Shown piece by piece: positions 26,709 through 36,169 of a DNA stretch of 64,000 nt. A program made the position numbers and the translations under genes. This stretch comes from CALEUX01 sp964608615. GTDB taxonomy: Bacteria > Bacteroidota > Bacteroidia > Bacteroidales > Marinilabiliaceae. The stretch is from the NCBI GenBank assembly GCA_964608615.1, contig CAZSQG010000008.1, positions 1 through 64,000 on the forward strand, given 5' to 3'. Below the pieces are notes generated by a model. The model saw only the letters and a program-made list of their open reading frames with translations. It searched no databases and had not been told where the DNA came from. Each line of letters opens with the position of its first letter. Positions within the stretch are counted from its first letter, which is position 1.

Positions 26709-27838
26709 TTATTTTTGTTTGAACCAAAATAATTACCAGTATGTGCCCAAAGTAACAACCATGGGTGCAAAAGGTCAAATAATAAAACACCCCAGAAAAC
26801 TTTTCCCTGTTTTAGTTTTTGTGCAGCTTTGTTCCACAAAAACAATTTGAGAATCATATTAACAAGCAGGATTGCTCCTACTGGTAAAGCAAAAGTATTA
26901 AAAAATATTAAAATAATCCCAAGGGCCCAAAATATTTCGCGACTCAAAGGGTCAATAATGAGTTCCAATTTAATGCTTTTCTTGTAGTGGGATGAGGTTG
27001 TTAAGTGACGAGCTTTTTGTATTCTCCAATTGATGAACGACATCGGAGGTACTGAGGTTGTATGTGCCAGGTGACTAATAACAACTGAGGTGTTTATGGC
27101 TGTTGATGTTTCCTGAACAAAAAGATCATCATCGCCTGAAGCCAGTTTAATATGATTTTTTAATCCATTATTTTTGATAAACAAATCTTTACGATATGCC
27201 AGGTTTCTTCCTACTCCCATATATGGTTTTTTGCTTAAAGCAAATCCCAGATATTGCAGAGCTACATAAAAGGAGTCGTATCTTACAAGGAAATTAAGAA
27301 AACCTTTCTTTTTTTTGTATCCGCCAAAACCTAAAACCAACTCCTTCCCGGGTGAAGCAAAGCCTTGTACCATTTCACGCAGCCATTGGTTACTTGCCGG
27401 TTCACAATCGGCATCGGTAAAAACCAGATAATCATGGATTGCTGCTTTAACACCAATGGTAAGTGCCAATTTTTTACCATGATGAAACTGTCGGTCAAAA
27501 GGAATGGTTGTGTAGTAAAGATTAGGGTATTTTTGTTTTAATCGGGCTAAAATCATTTCTGAATCGTCCTCGGAACAGTCGTTTACAACAATTACCTGGT
27601 AATCGGGGTAATCCTGTGTAAGTACTATAGGCAGATACATATCAAGATTTTCGGCTTCGTTTTTAGCGCAGATAATCACTGAAACCTTTGGAGTAAACGA
27701 TAAGTCTGGCTCTGATACTTCTTTTAGAAAAGCAAGCGGACGTATTCTGAATAGTAAATAAATTAGTTGTAACAACCACGTTACCAGAAATATGGAAAAT
27801 AGAATTAGATATAAATCAGGAAATTGCAAGAGGTCCAT
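26699..27838 (-). CDS. Membrane glycosyltransferase, family 2
   Basis: 379 residues. One N-terminal helix (about 8-28), a GT-A domain (VSVIICAKNEAENLDMYLP, VVNDCSEDDSEMI, the DxD motif FTDADCEP), a GDDDLFVQ segment in place of the ED acceptor site, QKARHLTTS in place of QxxRW, and two C-terminal helices. It should be an inner-membrane processive or lipid-sugar transferase. The donor and acceptor are unknown. It overlaps the sigma factor gene by ten bases and is divergent from tgt. Confidence 0.9.
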   Translation of the reverse strand: MDLLQFPDLYLILFSIFLVTWLLQLIYLLFRIRPLAFLKEVSEPDLSFTPKVSVIICAKNEAENLDMYLPIVLTQDYPDYQVIVVNDCSEDDSEMILARLKQKYPNLYYTTIPFDRQFHHGKKLALTIGVKAAIHDYLVFTDADCEPASNQWLREMVQGFASPGKELVLGFGGYKKKKGFLNFLVRYDSFYVALQYLGFALSKKPYMGVGRNLAYRKDLFIKNNGLKNHIKLASGDDDLFVQETSTAINTSVVISHLAHTTSVPPMSFINWRIQKARHLTTSSHYKKSIKLELIIDPLSREIFWALGIILIFFNTFALPVGAILLVNMILKLFLWNKAAQKLKQGKVFWGVLLFDLLHPWLLLWAHTGNYFGSNKNKWK

Positions 27839-28088
27839 AAATCAAATTATGTTTTGTCAAATTTGCGATTTTTTCAAAATATTTGGAAGTAAACTAACAT
27901 TTAAATAAAATAATTTTATTTTGTGGTAAAGTATTACGTTTCGTTTTTGATGTTTAAGGTTGTTGAATGTTGACTTGTTGTAAAATTAAAGTAGATGAAA
28001 AACAGCGAGATAAAAGAACTTTTGTATTGTTATTGTAATCTTTGTTTTTATGATCTGGTTGTCAAACTTTCTACCCTTTATTTTTTTC

Positions 28089-28096
28089 TATATTTG
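28089..28096 (+). promoter_or_regulatory. -7 box of tgt
   Basis: TATATTTG, 22 bases before the ATG. The nearest upstream TTG is 27 bases away, so only the -7 element is convincing. Confidence 0.45.
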
Positions 28097-28118
28097 CGCG
28101 TAATTAGAAACTGATGAA

Positions 28119-29249
28119 ATGGATTTTTCGTTATTAAAAACCGATGAAGGTTCCTGTGCCAGAGCGGGGGAGATTATTACCGATCATGGAAAGATTGAAA
28201 CACCTGTGTTTATGCCGGTTGGAACTGTTGGGTCGGTTAAAGGAATTCATGTTAAGGATCTTGAGGAACAGGTGAATGCCAGCATTATTCTTGGAAATAC
28301 CTATCACTTGTACTTACGTCCTGGGTTGGAGGTTTTGCGTCAGGCAGGTGGCATACACAAATTCAACAGCTGGAAGCGTGCTGTCTTAACCGATAGTGGA
28401 GGGTTTCAGGTTTTTTCATTGAGTCACCGTCGTAAACTTAGTGAGGAGGGGGCTGTTTTTCAATCACACATAGATGGTTCAAGACACTTTTTTACTCCCG
28501 AAAATGTGGTGGATACACAAAGGATTATAGGAGCCGATATAATAATGGCTTTTGATGAATGTCCTCCCGGTGATTCTCCATATGAATATGCTCATAAGTC
28601 CATGGAGTTAACACACCGCTGGTTAAAAAGGGGAATACAACATTTTGATAATTCAGAACCATTATACGGATATTCGCAAACATTTTTTCCTATTGTTCAA
28701 GGTGCAGGATATAAAGATCTGCGAAGGCAATCGGCTGAATATATTTCGTCTTTTAATAGAGATGGAAATGCCATAGGAGGGCTAGCGGTTGGCGAACCCG
28801 AAGAGGTAATGTATGAAATGATAGAGGTGGTTAATGAAATATTGCCTGCTGATAAACCCAGATACCTTATGGGTGTTGGCACGCCAGTTAATATTCTTGA
28901 AGCCATTTCGCGAGGCGTGGATATGTTTGATTGTGTGATGCCTACACGTAATGGTCGTAATGGGATGTTATTTACGGCAAATGGAATCATCAATATACGT
29001 AATGAGAAGTGGAAGCATGATTTTTCTCCTATCGACTCAGATGGCATTTGTTCTTTGGATTTGACCTATTCGAGAGCTTATTTGCGGCATTTATTTGTAG
29101 CTGGAGAAATGCTTGGACCTCAGCTTGCATCAATTCATAATTTGTCCTTTTATTTATGGCTGGTTCGTGAAGCCCGACATCAGATTGTTAACGGGAATTT
29201 TTTACAGTGGAAAAACCAAATGGTAAAACGTTTAGCTTTGAGATTGTAA
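28119..29249 (+). CDS. tgt: tRNA-guanine transglycosylase, with altered zinc site
   Basis: 376 residues, full family length. It exchanges guanine for preQ1 at position 34 of GUN tRNAs on the way to queuosine. Conserved parts are VGSVKGIHV, LGNTYHLYLRPG, LTDSGGFQVFSL, GGLAVGEP, YLMGVGTP and DCVMPTRNGRNG. The C-terminal zinc site, usually CxCxxC then His, reads DGICSLDLTYSRAYLRHL: only the middle Cys aligns, with Gly and Asp at the other two. The Bacteroidota sequences I remember look similar, so this may be lineage-wide rather than a defect. Confidence 0.95.
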   Translation: MDFSLLKTDEGSCARAGEIITDHGKIETPVFMPVGTVGSVKGIHVKDLEEQVNASIILGNTYHLYLRPGLEVLRQAGGIHKFNSWKRAVLTDSGGFQVFSLSHRRKLSEEGAVFQSHIDGSRHFFTPENVVDTQRIIGADIIMAFDECPPGDSPYEYAHKSMELTHRWLKRGIQHFDNSEPLYGYSQTFFPIVQGAGYKDLRRQSAEYISSFNRDGNAIGGLAVGEPEEVMYEMIEVVNEILPADKPRYLMGVGTPVNILEAISRGVDMFDCVMPTRNGRNGMLFTANGIINIRNEKWKHDFSPIDSDGICSLDLTYSRAYLRHLFVAGEMLGPQLASIHNLSFYLWLVREARHQIVNGNFLQWKNQMVKRLALRL

Positions 29250-29480
29250 GTTTTTATTCCACTTTTTTTGTTCCTTTGTATTTAAATGATCATGAGAATC
29301 ATTTATTTGCTGTGGCTGATGATTAAAGTTGTTTGGTAGTAACATCTGTTAACTGAAATAAAAACTATAAACAGACGAAAGATTACCATTGAATTGTTTT
29401 CAATATTAATTTTTATTCCTTAAAACATAACGAATTATTGTGTCAATTGATTTAGAGGGGATTAAATAAATCAGAATATT

Positions 29481-30560
29481 TTGAAAAAGCTTGATATATA
29501 TATTCTTCGTAAGTTTCTGGGAACTTTCTTTTTCGCCATCTTATTAATCATTAGTATTTCAGTGGTATTTGATATGGCCGAGAAGATTGATGATTTTCTG
29601 GAGCATGAGACCCCTTTAAGGGCTATTGTGTTTAATTATTACATGAATTTTATTCCTTATTTCGCATATCTATTTACTCCTTTATTTGTTTTTATAGCTG
29701 TAATTTTCTTCACTTCAAAAATGGCTTATCAAACTGAGATTATAGCTATTTTATCAAGTGGAGTGAGTTTTCGTCGCTTAATGGTTCCCTATATGATGGG
29801 TGCTGCCATTATTAGTGCTTTTTCATTTGTTCTTGGGGCTTATGTTATTCCACCTGCCAATAAAATAAGACTCGATTTTGAGAATACTTATATTAAAAAG
29901 CGTCGCGAAACAGGAATGAATAATATACATATGCAGATTGAACCTGGCGTATTTGTGTACGTTAGTCGTTATTCTTCGCTGCGTGAAGTTGGTGATGGGT
30001 TTAGCCTCGAAAAGTTTAAGGATAAACAATTGGTGATGAAATTGACATCTGCTTCAGCAGTTTATGATTCCATTACCGGAGGTTGGAAATTGAAACAATA
30101 TGTGCGAAGGGATTTTTTAGGTGATAGCAGACATGTTATTTCTGGGGGGGCTCAGCTGGACACAATTTTAAACATGAAGCCTTCTGATTTTAAAGATGAA
30201 AGAAAATTTTATGAAACGATGTCTAGCCCTGAACTTAATGAATATATTACGGAACAACAGCAAAGGGGAATAGGTAATGTTGAGGAATATCTTATTGAGA
30301 AGCACCGAAGAAATGCCTCTCCTTTTTCAGCCTTTATTCTGTCCATTATAGGTGTTTCGCTTGCTTCCCGAAAAGTCAGAGGTGGAATGGGGCTTCATAT
30401 TGGAGTGGGAATTGCTCTGAGTTTTTCATATATTCTTTTTATGACTATATCAACAACTTTTGCTGTTAATGGCAATATGTCACCTTTAATTGCTGTTTGG
30501 ATTCCAAATTTTGTATTTACCATTGTTGCTGGTTTCCTATACCACAAGGCTCCCAAATGA
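29481..30560 (+). CDS. LptF/LptG-family permease (YjgP/YjgQ)
   Basis: 359 residues, starting at TTG 29481. The stop TAA at 29463 excludes an upstream ATG, and the sequence KKLDIYILRKFLGTFFFAIL begins exactly where family members do. There are three N-terminal helices (about 10-35, 55-80 and 100-122), a periplasmic beta-jellyroll domain, and three C-terminal helices (about 280-355). This is the membrane part of the Lpt complex that extracts LPS from the inner membrane with LptB and passes it to LptC/A. Whether it is F or G cannot be told; no second copy is in view. Confidence 0.92.
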   Translation: MKKLDIYILRKFLGTFFFAILLIISISVVFDMAEKIDDFLEHETPLRAIVFNYYMNFIPYFAYLFTPLFVFIAVIFFTSKMAYQTEIIAILSSGVSFRRLMVPYMMGAAIISAFSFVLGAYVIPPANKIRLDFENTYIKKRRETGMNNIHMQIEPGVFVYVSRYSSLREVGDGFSLEKFKDKQLVMKLTSASAVYDSITGGWKLKQYVRRDFLGDSRHVISGGAQLDTILNMKPSDFKDERKFYETMSSPELNEYITEQQQRGIGNVEEYLIEKHRRNASPFSAFILSIIGVSLASRKVRGGMGLHIGVGIALSFSYILFMTISTTFAVNGNMSPLIAVWIPNFVFTIVAGFLYHKAPK

Positions 30561-31077
30561 TGGCTTTATTTCAGGGCTTTATCTCGTGACAGATTATGGT
30601 GTTCCTCTAGCTTGAAGAATCAGGACCAGGATTGGATGAGACTGTGTTGCCTTTGGCAAAGTAGTAAGATTAATGTTTTTATGGGGTTAACGTTTTCATC
30701 TGGTAATTATTTTCAAACGTTTACTTTGGATAGTAATAATCTTTCCCAATGCCTTAAGTTTAATGTTGTATTGGAATTTACTCTTTTTTCTTTCTGTTGA
30801 ACCATCTTAAAAATGAAATTTCGTATACTCAACATAAAATACAGGAGCGAGGGGAGGCTTAAATGGCAATATGAGCTGAAAGGATTATGTTAAATATGTG
30901 ATGAAAAATAAAAGAATACAACTATTTGATATCCATATAAAAGGACTTAAATTTGAAAAAATATTGATAGAAAATGTATGTCATTGGGGTTTAAATTTGT
31001 AATTATGTACCCGGTTAGATTAATTATGAATAGTGTAATTGATTGACTAACATTGAAATAACCAAAACTATTTGAGT
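30561..31077. other. Intergenic region, no gene seen
   Basis: A 62-codon frame at 30612-30800 starts with TTG and resembles nothing known; not called. TAAATTTG at 30992-30999 is a plausible -7 box for the carboxylase gene, giving a leader of about 70 bases, but it has no TTG at the proper distance. Confidence 0.4.
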
Positions 31078-32622
31078 ATGTCATTAAAACAACGCATCCT
31101 TGATCTTCGGAAACGAAAAGAAAAAGTTCAGCAGGGTGGAGGTGAAAAAGCCATTGAGAAACAGGTGGCTATGGGTAAAATGACTGCCCGTGACCGAATA
31201 CTGGCACTGGTGGACAGCGAATCTTTTACCGAATTTGACCTTTTTGTTGAACATGAAGCCCGTGATTTCGGGATGGATAAAAAGGAATTGCATGGTGATG
31301 GGGTAATTATTGGTACTGGAACCATTTATGGTGCTCCAGTTTGTATTTATGCACAAGATTTCACTGTTGCAGGTGGCTCATTAGGTCTTATGCATGCCCG
31401 AAAAATCACCAAAATAATGGATCATGCTCTCAAGATGAGAGTTCCTTTAATTGGAATAAATGATTCAGGAGGTGCCAGGATTCAGGAAGGAGTTAATTCT
31501 CTTGCCGGTTATGGTGAAATCTTTTACAGAAACACTATTGCCTCAGGTGTAATACCTCAAATTTCTGTTATTCTTGGTCCATGTGCCGGTGGAGCTGTTT
31601 ATTCTCCTGCATTAACTGATTTTGTTTTCATGGTGGATAACATTTCTAAAATGTTTATTACCGGTCCCAATGTAATAAAAACAGTTTTGGGAGAAGAGAT
31701 CTCGATGGAAGAATTGGGTGGAGCCCGCGTTCATGCGGAAATCACCGGTAATGCGCATTTTTTTGCACAAAGTGAGAATGAGTGCTTTGAGCAAATAAAA
31801 AAGCTGATTACTTTTATTCCATGGAGTAATACGCAAAAGGCTAAAGTCTTTCCTCCACGTGAGCCCAAGTTTAAAGGTAGTATTGAAGACATAATCCCGT
31901 CTGATCCTAAACAGCCATACGATGTACGTGATATTGTTAGGGCTATTGTGGATGACTCAGATTTCTTTGAAATTCATGAGCTTTTTGCACGTAATATTGT
32001 GATTGGTTTTGGTCGTATGAACGGACAAACCATCGGGTTTGTTGCCAATCAACCTATGTATTTGGCTGGTGTACTTGATTGCGATAGCTCAGACAAGGCT
32101 GCAAGGTTTATTCGTTTTTGTAATGCATTCAACATCCCAATCATAACCCTGGAAGACATGCCTGGTTATTTGCCTGGCGTTGATCAGGAACATGCGGGTG
32201 TTATTCGTCATGGAGCTAAAGTACTGTATGCTTATTCTGAGGCTACAGTTCCAAAAATCACTGTTATTCTCCGTAAGGCTTATGGAGGCGGATATATTGC
32301 CATGAACTCCCGCCACCTTGGTGCCGATTTTATGTTTGCATGGCCAACAGCAGAAATTGCCGTTATGGGGCCTGAGGGAGCTGCCAACATCATCTTTAAG
32401 AAAGAAATTGATGAAGCTGCCGATCCAGATGCTATGCGTGCATTGAAGGTTGAGGAATACATTGAACGGTTTGCAAATCCTTATGTTGCTGCTGCCAAAG
32501 GGTATGTTGATGCAGTAATTGAGCCTGAAGAAACGCGTAAGTTGTTATTGCATGCCATTGAGGTATCGAGCAATAAAAATGACGTAAGACCATTTAAAAA
32601 ACACGGAATTCCTCCATTTTAA
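31078..32622 (+). CDS. Acyl-CoA carboxylase carboxyltransferase subunit (PccB/MmdA type)
   Basis: 514 residues from ATG 31078; the TTG at 31072 would add only two residues. Both crotonase-like halves of the carboxyltransferase are present, with GINDSGGARIQEGVNSL, GPCAGGAVYSPA, EDMPGYLPGVDQEH and KAYGGGYIAMNSRHLGAD. The enzyme moves CO2 between biotin and propionyl/methylmalonyl-CoA. It acts either in propionyl-CoA carboxylase (with a biotin carboxylase) or in the sodium-pumping methylmalonyl-CoA decarboxylase (with MmdB). The next gene is a biotin carrier, but neither biotin carboxylase nor MmdB follows. The family is certain; which complex is open. Confidence 0.93.
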   Translation: MSLKQRILDLRKRKEKVQQGGGEKAIEKQVAMGKMTARDRILALVDSESFTEFDLFVEHEARDFGMDKKELHGDGVIIGTGTIYGAPVCIYAQDFTVAGGSLGLMHARKITKIMDHALKMRVPLIGINDSGGARIQEGVNSLAGYGEIFYRNTIASGVIPQISVILGPCAGGAVYSPALTDFVFMVDNISKMFITGPNVIKTVLGEEISMEELGGARVHAEITGNAHFFAQSENECFEQIKKLITFIPWSNTQKAKVFPPREPKFKGSIEDIIPSDPKQPYDVRDIVRAIVDDSDFFEIHELFARNIVIGFGRMNGQTIGFVANQPMYLAGVLDCDSSDKAARFIRFCNAFNIPIITLEDMPGYLPGVDQEHAGVIRHGAKVLYAYSEATVPKITVILRKAYGGGYIAMNSRHLGADFMFAWPTAEIAVMGPEGAANIIFKKEIDEAADPDAMRALKVEEYIERFANPYVAAAKGYVDAVIEPEETRKLLLHAIEVSSNKNDVRPFKKHGIPPF

Positions 32623-32633
32623 TGGATTAAGCT

Positions 32634-32954
32634 ATGGAAGAGATAAAAGAAGAGTTGGTTGATTTTGTTGTCCTTGCACGGAAATACAAAACAATCCTTA
32701 CGAAAAAATTCATCAACCGAAAGCCTTATGTAGCTCCTAATTCAAAGGAGGTTAAATCATATATTCCGGGAACTATAATCAAGCTCAAGGTTAAGGAAGG
32801 TTCAAAGGTTAAAGCTGGAACTATTATTCTAATACTGGAAGCAATGAAAATGATGAATAAAGTTATTATGCCTTTTGATGGGAAAATAAAGAAGATTTAT
32901 GTTTCCGAAGGTGAAAAAATCCCTAAGGGATTTAAAATGATTGAAATTGAATAA
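32634..32954 (+). CDS. Biotin carboxyl carrier protein
   Basis: 106 residues. A charged N-terminal stretch precedes a biotinyl domain (about 40-106) with the biotinylation site EAMKM, Lys72. It starts 11 bases after the carboxyltransferase gene and should be its partner: the swinging arm that brings carboxybiotin to the active site. Unlike decarboxylase gamma subunits of anaerobes, it lacks a long Pro/Ala linker. A strong terminator follows, so the transcript ends here. Confidence 0.93.
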   Translation: MEEIKEELVDFVVLARKYKTILTKKFINRKPYVAPNSKEVKSYIPGTIIKLKVKEGSKVKAGTIILILEAMKMMNKVIMPFDGKIKKIYVSEGEKIPKGFKMIEIE

Positions 32955-32956
32955 AT

Positions 32957-32985
32957 AAAAAGGCCGGTTAATACCGGCCTTTTTT
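32957..32985 (+). terminator. Terminator of the carboxylase operon
   Basis: AAAAAGGCCGGT/ACCGGCCTTTTTT, a perfect GC-rich stem with a four-base loop, immediately after the stop codon. Confidence 0.92.
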
Positions 32986-33230
32986 ATTTATGTTTTTGGT
33001 TAAATATGATATTAAGGTAGGGTTTCATAACGAAACAAATTTGATAGGAGGCCATTCCGATACATAATTAAATATAGTTACTGCTTTATTGAGTGTCCCT
33101 GCTCGTTAGCGGGGCTACCTGTCCCGACTGAAAGACGGGAGGCTATACGACCTTTAAAAAAACAATTATTTAAGTATGAAAATTAACTGGAAAGAACGCA
33201 GAGGAAACCGCAAAGTTCGCAAAAATCCTA
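32986..33230. other. Intergenic region with short hairpins
   Basis: Two GC-rich blocks stand out in AT-rich sequence: CCCTGCTCGTTAGCGGGG at 33097-33114 and TCCCGACTGAAAGACGGGA at 33122-33140. They look like remnants of dispersed repeats; no gene is seen. Confidence 0.4.
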
Positions 33231-33331
33231 TTACTAATTCTTTGCGCTCTCTACGAATAAATAACTTTGCGCCCTTTGCGTTTAATATTTTGTCATGTAA
33301 ATCATTTTATAACCCTCCTTAATAGTTACAA
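33231..33331 (-). repeat. Dispersed intergenic repeat, copy A
   Basis: The reverse complement of 33258-33331 matches 57185-57258 over 74 bases with two differences, and weaker matching continues to 33231. It contains the phrase CGCAAAGGGCGCAAAG. It lies in the gap before asnS. Confidence 0.8.
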
Positions 33332-33447
33332 ACTTTTTAATTAAATCGATACTGATAAACAAACAAATGACTATTTTTACAAACTCGTATTTATAGGCTT
33401 TCCGCATCCGGGGCCATTATTTGGATCACATAAAAAGGGAAAACAAT

Positions 33448-34887
33448 ATGCGTCGTACGAAAGTAATTGACATTCTGAAGTCAGAGGATCTTGGGAAAGA
33501 ATTCCTAGTTAAAGGATGGGTGCGCACCCGTCGGGGAAATAAACAGGTTAACTTTATTGCTGTAAATGATGGCTCAATTATTCATAATCTTCAAATTGTT
33601 GCTGATATGGAACAATTTGATGAGGAGCTAATGCGTAAGGTTACTACGGGGGCTTCTTTGGCTGTTTGGGGATTGCTGAATCCATCGCAGGGAGGTGGCC
33701 AAAAAGTTGAGCTGGTAGCTACGAAAATTGAAGTAATTGGTGAATGTAACGTAAATGATTATCCATTACAGCCTAAAAAACACTCCTTAGAATTTTTGCG
33801 TGAAATTGCCCACCTGCGCTTTCGTACCAACACATTCAGTGCAATATCACGTGTAAGGCATTCTATGATTTTTGCCGTTCACAGCTTTTTTTCATCTAAA
33901 GGTTTTGTTAATATTCATACGCCAATTATCACGGCTTCTGATGCTGAAGGGGCTGGCGAGATGTTTCAGGTAACTACCCTGGATTTGAAAAATCCACCCC
34001 GTACAGAGACCGGTGAATTGGATTATTCACAAGATTTTTTTGGCAAGGCAACCAATCTAACTGTTTCGGGTCAGCTCGAAGGAGAATTGGCAGCTATGGC
34101 TCTTTCTGAAATTTACACCTTCGGGCCAACTTTCAGAGCAGAGAATTCTAACACATCGCGCCACCTTGCTGAATTCTGGATGATTGAACCTGAAATGGCT
34201 TTTTATGAACTTGAGAACAATATGGATTTGGCCGAAGAGTTTCTTAAGTATCTTATTAATTATGCCCTTGAGAATTGTTTGGACGACTTGCAATTTCTGA
34301 GTCAGAGGTTAATTGAAGAGGAGAAAGATAAGAAGGCTGAAGATAGAAGTATGGAACTGGTTGAGAAGTTGAAATTTGTTCTTGAAAATGATTTTATACG
34401 ACTCACATATGCCGAGGCGGTTGAAATATTGAAAAACTCAAAACCCAATAAAAAAGGTCAATTCAAATACCTGATTGAAGGTTATGGCGCTGATCTTCAA
34501 AGTGAACATGAAAGATACCTGGTTGAGAAACATTTTAAAAAACCGGTTATTCTAATAGATTATCCAAAAGAGATAAAGGCTTTTTACATGAAGCTTAATG
34601 CCGATGGTAAAACAGTTAGGGCAATGGATGTGTTGTTTCCTCAAATAGGAGAGATTATTGGAGGTTCACAGCGAGAAGAAAACTACGATAAGTTGGTGAA
34701 ACGCATGAATGAAATGAATGTACCGGTTGAGGATATGTCGTGGTATCTCGATACCCGGCGTTTTGGTTCGGTACCTCATAGTGGTTTTGGTCTTGGATTT
34801 GAACGCTTAATGTTATTTGTAACGGGAATGGGAAACATTCGAGACGTTATTGCATTTCCAAGGACTCCTAAAAATGCTGAATTTTAA
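33448..34887 (+). CDS. asnS: Asparaginyl-tRNA synthetase
   Basis: 479 residues from ATG 33448 (MRRTKVIDILKSEDLGKEF). The frame opens at TTG 33421, but the nine added residues are not family-like. It is a class IIb enzyme: an N-terminal OB-fold anticodon-binding domain (about 15-110), then the catalytic core with motif 2 (GPTFRAENSNTSRHLAEFWM) and motif 3 (GFGLGFERLMLFVTGMGNIRD). Motif 1 is around FFSSKGFVNIHTPIITASDAEGAGEMF (first half quoted only as landmark FVNIHTP). The AENSNTSRH signature separates it from AspRS. It is a single transcription unit ended by a terminator. Confidence 0.97.
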   Translation: MRRTKVIDILKSEDLGKEFLVKGWVRTRRGNKQVNFIAVNDGSIIHNLQIVADMEQFDEELMRKVTTGASLAVWGLLNPSQGGGQKVELVATKIEVIGECNVNDYPLQPKKHSLEFLREIAHLRFRTNTFSAISRVRHSMIFAVHSFFSSKGFVNIHTPIITASDAEGAGEMFQVTTLDLKNPPRTETGELDYSQDFFGKATNLTVSGQLEGELAAMALSEIYTFGPTFRAENSNTSRHLAEFWMIEPEMAFYELENNMDLAEEFLKYLINYALENCLDDLQFLSQRLIEEEKDKKAEDRSMELVEKLKFVLENDFIRLTYAEAVEILKNSKPNKKGQFKYLIEGYGADLQSEHERYLVEKHFKKPVILIDYPKEIKAFYMKLNADGKTVRAMDVLFPQIGEIIGGSQREENYDKLVKRMNEMNVPVEDMSWYLDTRRFGSVPHSGFGLGFERLMLFVTGMGNIRDVIAFPRTPKNAEF

Positions 34888-34955
34888 TAAGTTATTACAT
34901 GGATCGAATAAAAGATTGTTAAGGTCCAGAAATAAATAACAGGCTAAATTATTTT

Positions 34956-34998
34956 AATGGTGGATTTGAGAGGATAAGCCTTTCAATCCACCATTTTT
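34956..34998 (+). terminator. Terminator of asnS
   Basis: AATGGTGGATT and AATCCACCATTTTT form an 11-bp stem with an 18-base loop. It lies between the convergent asnS and ispE genes and may serve both. Confidence 0.75.
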
Positions 34999-35051
34999 GC
35001 TAGGATTTCCACAGTTTTAGCTTTTAAGGTATACTAATCTCTGCGTTTAAA

Positions 35052-35867
35052 TTATATTAAACCTCTATATGTTTTATAGTTTTTTGGCCATGAAATTTCC
35101 GGATTTGAGTTAAATATGCCGTAAACAGATGACCCACTCCCCGACATAGAAGCATAAAGCGCCCCTTTATTGTAAAGATTTTCTTTTATGGCTTTTATTT
35201 CGGGGTATTTATTAAAAACAGAAGACTCAAAATCATTAGAAACTGTGTTTTTCCAATCTTTTAAGGGGTTATGCGTCAATTCTTCAAGAGAAAATGGAGG
35301 CTTGTGCGGAATAATATTTTTGTAAGCCTCCGAAGTAGGAATAAAAACCGGAGGAGTTATTATTTCAATCCAGAGGCCCGACAAGTCGATACTTGTTTCA
35401 GAGAATTCATTTCCAATGCCTTTAGCTAAAACAGCTTTGTTGTTGATGAACACTGCACAATCGGCACCTATTTTGGAAGCAATAATCTCTAATTTTTCAT
35501 TAGTTAAACCAACATTGTACTGCTCATTTAGCAGTGTTAGCATAAAAGCAGCATCGGCCGATCCTCCGGCCAACCCGGCTCCAAAAGGAATTATCTTATG
35601 CAGATGGATATTAAGGTTGGGTATATTAGCATGCTCCCGCATAAGTTGAACAGCTTTTAAGCATAGGTTGTTCTCCGGTTTACAGTCAATCTGAAGTCCT
35701 GTATTTGCAAAGGTGTCACTAGATGACTCCCGGTTTGTGAGAACCTCAAGAACATCGCAAAATCCTTTTATTGGCACAAAAATGGTTTCAAGACTATGGT
35801 AGCCATCATTTCTTTTTGAGGTTACTAATAGTCCCAGGTTTATTTTAGCATTTGGAAATACAATCAT
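35052..35867 (-). CDS. ispE: 4-diphosphocytidyl-2-C-methyl-D-erythritol kinase
   Basis: 271 residues from ATG 35867; a GTG three codons upstream is the alternative. This is the GHMP kinase of the MEP isoprenoid pathway. The substrate Lys lies in FPNAKINLGL (K8), the ATP loop is PFGAGLAGGSADAAFM, and the catalytic Asp is in IGADCAVFINN. The GHMP third motif MSGSGSSVYGIFN is near the C-terminus. The cell therefore makes isoprenoids by the non-mevalonate route, at least in this step. It is divergent from dnaB across about 300 bases. Confidence 0.96.
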   Translation of the reverse strand: MIVFPNAKINLGLLVTSKRNDGYHSLETIFVPIKGFCDVLEVLTNRESSSDTFANTGLQIDCKPENNLCLKAVQLMREHANIPNLNIHLHKIIPFGAGLAGGSADAAFMLTLLNEQYNVGLTNEKLEIIASKIGADCAVFINNKAVLAKGIGNEFSETSIDLSGLWIEIITPPVFIPTSEAYKNIIPHKPPFSLEELTHNPLKDWKNTVSNDFESSVFNKYPEIKAIKENLYNKGALYASMSGSGSSVYGIFNSNPEISWPKNYKTYRGLI

Positions 35868-36169
35868 TTTAACCACCTGATTAATGTTCTACAAAGAAAA
35901 GTGAAAAATATTAAACAGATTAACTGTAATTGAATTTTGTATAAAAAAATGCTGTAAGGTGTTTTGCTTATGGAGAAATGGCAAATGATAAAAAAAAGTA
36001 TTGTTAATATCTTAAAATATGCTAAGATGCAGAAAGATAGGTGTATGCACGTGTGAGTATGTTGATAAAACTGTTAATGGATTGTTGATAGGAATGAGTT
36101 TTTTGTTTTTCCTCAGCTGGTTAAAATTCTTACCTTTGTCATCCGTCTTAAAAAAAAGTCCCTTTATAA
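35868..36169. other. Divergent ispE-dnaB intergenic region
   Basis: AT-rich. TACCTTTG at 36131-36138 is a likely -7 box for dnaB, without a well-spaced TTG. Two TGTTGATA words (36060 and 36083) are one base from the core of a DnaA box on the opposite strand. This is suggestive only. Confidence 0.4.

Noticed and set aside
30612..30800. A 62-codon frame downstream of the LptF/LptG-like gene
   Set aside because: Starts with TTG, has no family resemblance and lies in a gap with no sign of coding bias.
36060..36091. TGTTGATA words upstream of dnaB as DnaA boxes or an origin
   Set aside because: Only two imperfect matches, no cluster, and no dnaA or rpmH-rnpA context here; AT-rich DNA gives such words by chance.
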